A stretch of 64,000 nt of DNA, from positions 81,243-145,242 of the forward strand of contig QLIY01000165.1 in the NCBI GenBank assembly GCA_003260075.1, given 5' to 3'. Position 1 is the stretch's first letter; the number at the start of each line of letters is the position of its first letter. The stretch is from Phallusia mammillata (taxonomy: Eukaryota > Chordata > Ascidiacea > Phlebobranchia > Ascidiidae). A model generated the notes under the pieces. The model had not been told where the DNA came from. It ran no database searches and worked only from the letters and a program-made list of their open reading frames with translations. The translations under genes were made by a program, and so were the position numbers. Below, piece by piece: positions 52,870-64,000 of the stretch.

Positions 52870-54669
52870 ATGGAAAAAATGTTTAAAAAAAATCAGAAAG
52901 CTAAAAAGAAGCTGTGTAACAATGGTTTGCCTATATCTGAAGTTCCATCAAAATTTGTTGTAATAGCCAATGGAGGTTTGGGCAATGGTATAAGTGTCCA
53001 TCAACTTACTGCCATATTTGAGAAACATTGGGTTGTGGAAAGAACAAACACTTCAATTCACTGTTCCTATGCCTGTGTTGCTTTTGATTCTGTTGAATCT
53101 GCTGTATCTGCTGTAACAAATCTTCAGGGCACAGTAATAAAAAAGCGCTGTGAACAAAACAAAACTGCCGTTCTATACCTATTTTATTTGGGCAAAATGG
53201 TTGATTTAAACAAAACTGAAATTTCCACTAATACAACTTTACCTCCTGGGCTGATTTTGTGTGAAGAGTTTTTATCCCAAGAGGAAGAATCACTTTTACT
53301 TACCAATATTGACAGCGATTTTACATCCCCACCTCCAACTTCCATTTTTGAAAAACTGAAACATAGGACAGTACTTCATTATGGCTACAGGTTTCGTTAT
53401 GGCTCAAATGATGTTGACAAGAATGAACCACTGTCAGACCATGGATTTCCCAACTACATTGATGGTTTATTAACGAAGCTCCTTGGATTACCACACTTAA
53501 AGAACAAACCTGATCAATTAACAATCAACAAATATGCTCCTGGTGATGGCATTGCAAGTCATGTGGATAACCCTGAAGCATTTGGTGAAGTTATTACAAC
53601 AATTAGTCTTGGCTCTACTGTTGTCATGGAAATGAAATTTGGTGATAGGGTGACTGATTTTGTAGTCAACCCTCGTTCTGCTATATTTTTCACAGGTGAT
53701 GCCAGATATAAATGGACCCATTGTATTAAACAAAAGAAAACTGACATAATTGCTGGAACCAATGATTGTCGTGTTACCTTGCAGCGTGGGACCCGTGTTT
53801 CTCTTACTTTTAGAAACACTCTTGCAGTTCAAAATCATGAAATAAAATTAACCAACCAGTTGCCTGATGTGAAACTACCTGACAATACCACTGAAGCCGA
53901 TAGCATGGAAAAGCAATATGTACATTCTGTTTATAATGACATTGCTGAACATTTTTCACAAACAAGGGACAAGCCTTGGCCTCGTGTTGTAGAGTTTTTG
54001 TCAAATCTTGATAAGCATACCACTGTTTTGGACGTTGGGTGTGGTAGTGGACGATATTTAAAAGTCTGCAAAAACATTACAATGTTTGGTTGTGATTATA
54101 GCAAGTCACTTACAAACATTTGTCACACTAAAAATAGTAATGTCTTTATCTGTGATGGTTTAAACATTCCGACAAGAACCTCTTGCTTTGATGCTTGTAT
54201 CTGTATAGCAGTACTTCATCATTTATCTACTGAACAAAGGCGCATCTCTGCACTTCAGGAACTTTTAAGGGTCACCATGCCTGGAGGAAAAATCCTAGTG
54301 TATGTGTGGGCTGAAGAGCAAAATTTTAGAAACAAAAGATCCAACTATTTAAAAAATGCAGACACACAAAACCATGAAATAGTTGAAAGTTCTGTTAAAA
54401 AAGACCATTCTTCAGGATTATCTTTACCTATTCATAAAAATCGAACAAACTTTAAACAGCAAGACGTGTTGGTACCTTGGAAATTAAAAAAGCAAACAGC
54501 AGAAAAACCTAATGACAATTTTAGTAACCCTCCCACGTTTTATCGTTACTACCATGTGTTTAAGCAGCTTGAACTAGAGAGATTGTGTTTTCAGTGTCCA
54601 CATTGTCGTATTGTTGAATCGTATCATGATAATGGTAATTGGGCTGTTATTTTGCAAAAAGACTCCTAA
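52870..54669 (+). CDS. ALKBH8: ALKBH8: RRM, AlkB dioxygenase and tRNA methyltransferase
   Basis: Modifies wobble uridine (mcm5U to (S)-mchm5U and related) in tRNAs: the methyltransferase part makes mcm5U with TRM112, the Fe(II)/2-oxoglutarate part hydroxylates it. About 599 residues from ATG 52870, chosen because the upstream in-frame codons precede a splice acceptor. Order: RRM (FVVIANGGLGNGISVHQL), AlkB domain with iron ligands in SHVDN (His about 231, Asp about 233) and WTHCI (His about 284) plus the 2-oxoglutarate-binding RVSLTFR, then methyltransferase SAM loop VLDVGCGSGRY, acidic CDYSK, and FDACICIAVLHHLS. Vertebrate ALKBH8 is about 660 residues. Coding sequence is uninterrupted, unlike its neighbours, so either intron loss or an ancient retrocopy that kept function. 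The reading frame shows no damage. The next gene starts 72 bp after the stop. Confidence 0.95.
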   Translation: MEKMFKKNQKAKKKLCNNGLPISEVPSKFVVIANGGLGNGISVHQLTAIFEKHWVVERTNTSIHCSYACVAFDSVESAVSAVTNLQGTVIKKRCEQNKTAVLYLFYLGKMVDLNKTEISTNTTLPPGLILCEEFLSQEEESLLLTNIDSDFTSPPPTSIFEKLKHRTVLHYGYRFRYGSNDVDKNEPLSDHGFPNYIDGLLTKLLGLPHLKNKPDQLTINKYAPGDGIASHVDNPEAFGEVITTISLGSTVVMEMKFGDRVTDFVVNPRSAIFFTGDARYKWTHCIKQKKTDIIAGTNDCRVTLQRGTRVSLTFRNTLAVQNHEIKLTNQLPDVKLPDNTTEADSMEKQYVHSVYNDIAEHFSQTRDKPWPRVVEFLSNLDKHTTVLDVGCGSGRYLKVCKNITMFGCDYSKSLTNICHTKNSNVFICDGLNIPTRTSCFDACICIAVLHHLSTEQRRISALQELLRVTMPGGKILVYVWAEEQNFRNKRSNYLKNADTQNHEIVESSVKKDHSSGLSLPIHKNRTNFKQQDVLVPWKLKKQTAEKPNDNFSNPPTFYRYYHVFKQLELERLCFQCPHCRIVESYHDNGNWAVILQKDS

Positions 54670-54741
54670 AGTACAGTTTCAAACTCGCTGCTTTGCTGAG
54701 AATTTAAAATATTTTTAATACTATTGTAAAGCTTATCCACA
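54670..54741 (+). other. 72-bp intercistronic spacer, possible operon junction
   Basis: Between the ALKBH8 stop and the next ATG there are only 72 bases. No AATAAA is seen, and TATTGTAAAG ends in AG 12 bases before the ATG, a possible trans-splice acceptor. Tunicates such as Ciona have operons resolved by spliced-leader trans-splicing with very short spacers. Whether that applies here is inference. Confidence 0.45.
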
Positions 54742-56422
54742 ATGGATTGTAACATAAAAACAGAGATCACACAATGCAAAGAAAATGAGGTCTTGCAATA
54801 TTGTGGGATCAAAAATGTGCACATAAAACAAGAAATTCTGGAGGAAGATGCTGATTTTTTTGTTAAACAATATTTTCAGGTAAAAATAACAACAATATTT
54901 GGAAACATAAATATATATTTGCCCTTATACTTCCTAATTCACAAGCACAATTTTGAATTAATGTGTTGTTTGCAGGCCAAAAGGGAGTTTGCTGAACCAA
55001 TAACCAATATATTCGCTGCTGATAGTTCAACACTCACCCCCCCCCCCATAACAACAATATTTGGAAACATAAATATATATTTGCCCTTATACTTCTTAAT
55101 TCACAAGCACAATTTTGAATTAATGTGTTATTTGCAGGCCAAAAGGGAGTTCGCTGAACCAATAACCAATATATTCGCTGCTGATAGTTCAACACTCATA
55201 TCAAGATTAGAGCCAGATTTATGTGGTATGGAGTTTTGATTTAAAAATGTTTATGTTATAAACTACCCTTCAGACATGATATTTAAAACAGATGATGTTG
55301 GAATGACATCTCCTCAATCCCAACTTGATGGTAATTGTGAAATAAAGCCAGATGATTTAAAAGAACTCAAAGCCAATGCAACCGACTTGGTATCATTCCC
55401 ATGTGCACAATGTGAAAAATCTTTTTCCAGTTTGCCATCATTGCGGAAGCATGCACATGTACACAAAAGGTATCAACATCCTTAATAATGCTTCAGTTTG
55501 TTTTGGCATTATCTGTGTTGTGTTTTAATAACTATTGTGCAACAGGTCACCAGTAGATTTTAAAATTTATTGGATTGTGTCTTATTGTTATGTTTGCATC
55601 TTTAGGCAGGAAAAAAAGAAGTTGGGTAGAACAACAGAAAAAGGTATACAAATTATCTACCTGTGTTACAAATTGTGATTGTATAATATAATTATTAATT
55701 CTTGGCCCCCTTTTCGGAAAATACATGTAGGAAATCAAAACCTTTATGGTTTGATTTCATAGTGTGTTGATTGGATTTCAGTGTTGGCCAACACAGAATT
55801 AGTTCCAGAAGTTAAGGAAGAAGTTGGATCATCCAGTGCAATATTGGAGGACTACAAACTCAATGTACAAGTGCTAGTCAGCACCCCTTCTCTATCGACG
55901 AGTGATTTTCAGTGCAACTTGTGCAATAAAATATTTACCAGAAAATCTTCATACCAACAGCACCTTTACCAACAACACAGCGGTGTGAGCCATGAATGTC
56001 CGGTTTGCGGAAAATCGTTCAGGCAAAAAGGAAACTTGACCAAACACATGCGTGTTCACACCGGTGAAAAGCCCTTCCGTTGCCAGTACTGTGAACGTAC
56101 CTTTTCACAAAAGTGGTCGAAGGTTCATCACGAGCGAACGCACACGGGAGAGAAACCCTACCAATGTCAAGTGTGCGAAAAACGATTCATACAGTTGGGC
56201 CATTTAAAAACTCATCAACAAGCTGTGCACGAAAAAGTTAAGTCCCACATGTGCCCAATTTGTGCAGCAACTTTTGCCCATTCCTGCAGCTATAAAGCTC
56301 ATATGCGTAGCCACACAGGCGAGCGTCCCTACCAATGCAACTTTTGTGAAAAGGCATTTACACATCTCATTTCTCTTAATGATCACAAAATGATGCACCT
56401 AAGAAAATCTCACAAAAAATAA
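54742..56422 (+). CDS. C2H2 zinc-finger protein with seven fingers
   Basis: Putative DNA-binding transcription factor. Exons: 54742-54879, one at 55138-55225 (with a truncated duplicate at 54976-55036), 55274-55469, 55606-55643 and 55782-56422. The N-terminal part is acidic with SUMO-type motifs (IKTE, IKQE, VKEE) and no BTB, KRAB or SCAN domain. The first finger (CAQCEKSF...HAHVHK) is isolated in the third exon. Six more are clustered in the last exon with TGEKP-type linkers, starting FQCNLCNKIF and ending FCEKAFTH...HKMMH. The fifth linker is longer (HEKVKSH). The stop codon overlaps AATAAA (56418-56423), an apparent polyadenylation signal. The orthologue is not recognised. It starts 72 bp after ALKBH8. 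Confidence 0.88.
54887..55190. repeat. Duplicated intron-exon segment around a C-run
   Basis: About 54887-55036 recurs at about 55049-55197 with about three substitutions in 140 bases (e.g. CTTCCTAATT / CTTCTTAATT and GAGTTTGC / GAGTTCGC), and an 11-base C-run sits at the junction. The first copy of the exon is cut off by the C-run and has no donor. This is best read as two alleles in series. The level of difference gives a rough idea of heterozygosity. Confidence 0.85.
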
Positions 56423-57360
56423 AGCACAATTCACTGAATTGTGGTACAAATGTGTCCTTCGACCAGGTACGTTTAGACAAGTATTGTTGTGTGTTGTGTA
56501 ATATCTGATCCTTATTCTTCGTTGCATGTTGAAAAAGTTTGTTGTCTTTTGACCTATTACAATTGTGTTATGTCGGAGCTTTTTTAAAATGCTTTATTTG
56601 CCACCAACGGTGTCTTCAATTTGTTCCTACCCATCTCTTTCTCTAAATCCAGATTTTCAGGTTATGTTTGTCTGTTACTTTGACTTATACGGCTTAGGAT
56701 TTTGTTGTATTACTACTGATATGTTCCCCCCAATACAATATTTGCAGCGGAAAAGCTGTGTATTGAACAACCGTGGGCTTTCCATGTCGGATTTTGAACT
56801 ATGTGAGAGAAATCTGTAACAGTTTCCATTAACTGTGTATCGCCAATCCTAGGCCAATTGCGAGGGCCGACACCAGAACCACTAAGCGAGACTGATTTTT
56901 TTTTGCTTAAACTGCGCATTGCCCACTTTCGAAAGCTACGCTAATTTAGAAACGATCGGGTGAAAAACAAAGATTTGCAAACAAAAAATATATTACATGT
57001 TTTGTGGTTCATAGCAAACTTCTCCTACGATTACGATAAAACATCTTCGTGCATATGGGGCGAAACACATTTTGAACTTAAGCATTTCCGCTATCTGTTT
57101 GATCAGGATGCAGCGATCTACACTAAATTGGCAAAACCATGTAAAGTTCGCTTTACACGTAATTGATTTTCAAAGTTTGCAAGTATCGATGAAAAAACGT
57201 TTGTTAGCTCTGGGCATTTGCCTGCACCCGTATGGTCCAGGGTTAAAAAAAGTGGCCGAAAGGAACTATAATCTTTAGTGGACCGTTTTGTGATGTTTTG
57301 ATGATGTTTATCCGGTTTGTAGAATATGCAATTGTGGATATGGCTTGTCGTTTATAATTG
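56423..57360. other. Downstream of zinc-finger gene, possible ORF relic
   Basis: Open stretches around 56960-57280 in two overlapping frames (e.g. IWGETHFELKHFRYLFDQD and LLALGICLHPYGPGLKKVAE) look protein-like but are broken by frame changes. They might belong to the same decayed gene as the frame at 58161-58290. No family recognised. Confidence 0.3.
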
Positions 57361-57368
57361 GGTTAGCA

Positions 57369-58152
57369 CATGTCTGTCAAACTCGCGGCCCGCGGGCCGC
57401 ATACGGCCCACGAACAGTCAACAACAATTGTAGTATTTTGTCAGTTTTTATCTAATGATACTAAATTTTTTTTCTTTTTTAAAGTGAAAGTTATTATTTA
57501 AACAAACATATACCAAAATTTGATTTATAAGGACAAATTCATATGTTATAAATAGAAACGATAGTAATTAAACCGTTCCTCAAAGTTTCAATCAAGGGTG
57601 TACAACCTGCGGCCGTACGGCCACATTAAAATATATGTACTGGCGGCCGTGATGTTGTTAAAACTCCTTTGCCAAAACTTTTGATTTTTAAACTGCCATA
57701 AACACATTTTGTGTTACTGAAAAGAGTTTTACCAGCCTAGCAGCCACATGCGTCAGACTTTTTGTAGGCCTATTGCGTGCAAACAATGCGAAAAAACAGG
57801 TACGAAAAGCGTCACGATATAGAATATGACGGAATAAACAGTTAAAACTGATCTTCACATTGTGCAGCTCAATCTCTGCATCAAGGTGGAAATTAATCTG
57901 GGATTTGGCCCCCAAATCATTTGGGGGCGTCAATAGATGGTATATATATGATATAAACCTTTCTCTTTACATTGAAACAAAAACCAGCAGATAATTGGCG
58001 GCTGTTGGTGAAATAAATATGATCTGCAATGCGGCAGTCGTAGCGAAAAGGTTGTTTAAGTGTATAAAACTAGATTAAAAATCACACGCGGCCCTCGGCA
58101 TAATTTCCAAACTGCAATGTGGCCCTTGAACCCCACGAGTTTGGCACCCCTG
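57369..58152. mobile_element. hAT-type element, family C copy 2
   Basis: Starts CATGTCTGTCAAACTCGC, ends GAGTTTGGCACCCCTG. Exact 8-bp target-site duplication GGTTAGCA (57361-57368 and 58153-58160). Same family and orientation as 42848-43606, with strong matches through the interior (e.g. CGGCCCACGAACAGTCAAC, ATTAAACCGTTCCTCAAAG). No transposase frame. Confidence 0.93.
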
Positions 58153-58160
58153 GGTTAGCA

Positions 58161-58290
58161 TATCCAAGTGGTCCAAATTCCTGACACGTTTGAGAATTAC
58201 CGATACGGACAAATTGCAAGAGCGCACGTTGTGGAAAAAGCCTATTACGACATGCCGTCCGACGAGTTTATTTCGTTAAAAGTCATAAGC
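58161..58290 (+). pseudogene. Unrecognised ORF fragment next to hAT insertion
   Basis: After GGGTTAG the frame reads HIQVVQIPDTFENYRYGQIA, continues RAHVVEKAYYDMPSDEFISL and runs into the repeat region. It looks protein-like and is preceded by an AG that could be an acceptor, but no donor or partner exon was found. It may be a remnant of a gene split by the hAT copy and neighbouring repeats. Confidence 0.25.
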
Positions 58291-58806
58291 GCCGAGTCTT
58301 ACAAAAATGCAAGGTGGCGGACGTAAAATATGACGTCATTTCATGTGACGTCACTAATGCGCGCAAGAGCTCAAACTCAAAGCCCAACAAACTTCCAATA
58401 GAATGCAAAGTTCGTCAAAATCATAATAANGTCTTTAACATGACGTTGACTCTTACGAAACTATTATGGCAGTTACCAGAATGACAGTTATATTAAAATG
58501 GATAGAAGCTCTGTAAATACAGCATTAAATTCAATAAATATCACCTAACCACATTAGCATCAAGCGGTAAAGCGTTAAGCAACAGTAATCTTACCGAAAA
58601 AATACAGTTAGTTACGAAAACAACCCCTTTAGCTGATGAAGGCAGGATACACTCCTAAATAAAGGTCTCCGTCATAGGCGCCGAGTTTCACAAAAATGCA
58701 AGGTGGCGGACATAAAATATGACGTCACCTAATGTGACGTCACTACTGCGTGCAACAGGAACTCAAATTCAAACCCAAACAAACTTTCCATATAATGCAA
58801 CGTTTA
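58282..58806. repeat. Direct repeats with paired CRE palindromes
   Basis: 58282 to about 58410 recurs at 58671 to about 58806: GTCATAAGCGCCGAGT versus GTCATAGGCGCCGAGT, then AAAAATGCAAGGTGGCGGA. Each copy carries two full TGACGTCA sites 15 bp apart (58331, 58346; 58720, 58735). These are consensus CREB/ATF sites. An inverted AGGCGCCG end at 59113-59123 suggests that the second copy is one end of a TIR element. Confidence 0.7.
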
Positions 58807-59123
58807 AAAAATGTTTCGTCCAATTTAACCATTTATTACAACACATTTGCACACAACAATGACTGGCAGATTCGTGTGTTTCAATTGTGTCTTTTACGTC
58901 ATAAACAAGGCACTAACCAAAACTGTATGCAGTTTTAAGTCAAGTTTTGTTGCTGTATTGCCAGCACGTTTGTTTGAAAGCACAATTGTTTCAAATATAC
59001 CGATTTGACGATATTTCGTACGTTACAGCAACAAACTCACCAAAATATCCACAGTGGCCGCCACCGTGCTTTAAAAACCCAAGGTGGCGGCGCCACCCCG
59101 CCACCGCCTACACGGCGCCTATG
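58673..59123. mobile_element. Possible MITE with CATAGGCGCCG ends
   Basis: Left CATAGGCGCCGAGT (58673) and right, inverted, CATAGGCGCCGTGT (59123). GGTGGCGG-rich segments follow inside both ends. No clear target-site duplication. No ORF. Confidence 0.5.
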
Positions 59124-59675
59124 TTAAAAGTAATAAAACATGCAACCCTTACCTAAGTTTACTAGTACTGTTGCCGTATAACACACATTTTAGTGTGCAA
59201 AAGTTATCACTGTAGACTGGTTTGACTGAAATTTTGAATACCCAACAATTGTAGTGCGCACTATATGTTTACAATTGTTAAAGACTTCAGCGCATTAAAG
59301 AGTGTATTTTGGCCTAATACGCTTGCATACTAAAATAGCATTTTGGAGTTGGAAGGTAAAACAAGTGAATTAACTAGTAATTTTTCGTATTATACCGAGT
59401 ACCAATCAGCAAGTCTGAATTCGTCGTGAACATTCGGAATGATTTATTTTTTACGTTTTGAGCGTCTGTCATTAAATTCAGAAACGTATATCCGAAACTT
59501 AAACGAAGCGAACCTAATTTTTCCGTTTGGGGTCGCCTTAGAGCACTTTCTGTAGCACAAGTGGAGTTTACATTTATTTCGTGTTTAGAATTAAAAAAAA
59601 GCGTTCGAACATGTACAAAACGTTCATTCTTGATTAGCAGCTTGTAGTTCTTTGTATGGTTCTGAACAATTTCAG
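59124..59675. other. 3' flank of BCL6-type gene
   Basis: AT-rich sequence downstream of the BCL6 stop codon, presumably its 3' UTR. Nothing else recognised. Confidence 0.4.

Positions 59676-64000
<4,325 letters not shown>

Noticed and set aside
53321..54004. Minus-strand frames of 64-106 codons
   Set aside because: Antisense shadows of the ALKBH8 coding region.

Overview
The window is eukaryotic nuclear DNA. It is AT-rich, every large gene but one is split by short GT-AG introns, and the gene families are animal ones: MARK/Par-1 kinase, novel-type protein kinase C, a tetraspanin, a synaptotagmin-like protein, an adhesion GPCR, SLC35F6, myeloid leukemia factor, ALKBH8 and BCL6. Compact genes, a possible two-gene operon (72 bp between ALKBH8 and a zinc-finger gene), many hAT-type MITEs and about 2% difference between duplicated stretches that look like two alleles together suggest an invertebrate chordate, most likely a tunicate (ascidian). 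That placement is inference.

Layout. 2.1-9.2 kb (+): 3' half of a MARK kinase gene (spacer and KA1 domain). 12.2-17.2 kb (-): complete epsilon/eta-class PKC gene, convergent with MARK. 18.4 kb (-): a possible tail-anchor exon. 21.2-23.9 kb (-): tetraspanin with a Thr/Ala-rich insertion in its large extracellular loop. 26.6-33.5 kb (+): two-C2-domain synaptotagmin-like gene whose large intron holds retroelement copies carrying hammerhead-ribozyme motifs. 34.2-37.9 kb (-): short adhesion GPCR. 38.8-41.7 kb (-): SLC35F6. 42.4-44.5 kb: nested hAT-type elements. 44.6-47.5 kb (-): MLF gene with duplicated 3' exons. 48.1-52.3 kb: a 4.1-kb element with about 0.5-kb terminal inverted repeats, an 8-bp target-site duplication and one long gene encoding a ubiquitin-specific protease (USP). 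52.9-54.7 kb (+): ALKBH8 with an uninterrupted coding region. 54.7-56.4 kb (+): C2H2 zinc-finger gene. 57.4-59.1 kb: hAT copy, open-reading-frame relics and repeats with CRE palindromes. 59.7-64 kb (-): BCL6-type gene with BTB and zinc fingers, running off the right edge.

The best candidate for something undescribed is the USP-carrying inverted-repeat element. The second is a set of hammerhead-ribozyme motifs in Penelope-like repeats, one of them in an inverted-repeat unit.

A caution on quality: runs of pure G/C (10 to about 75 bases) and single N bases sit at junctions of near-identical duplications, and one run replaces a conserved piece of the PKC kinase domain. These look like gap-filling artefacts joining two haplotypes. 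Exon duplications in MLF and in the zinc-finger gene should be read in that light.
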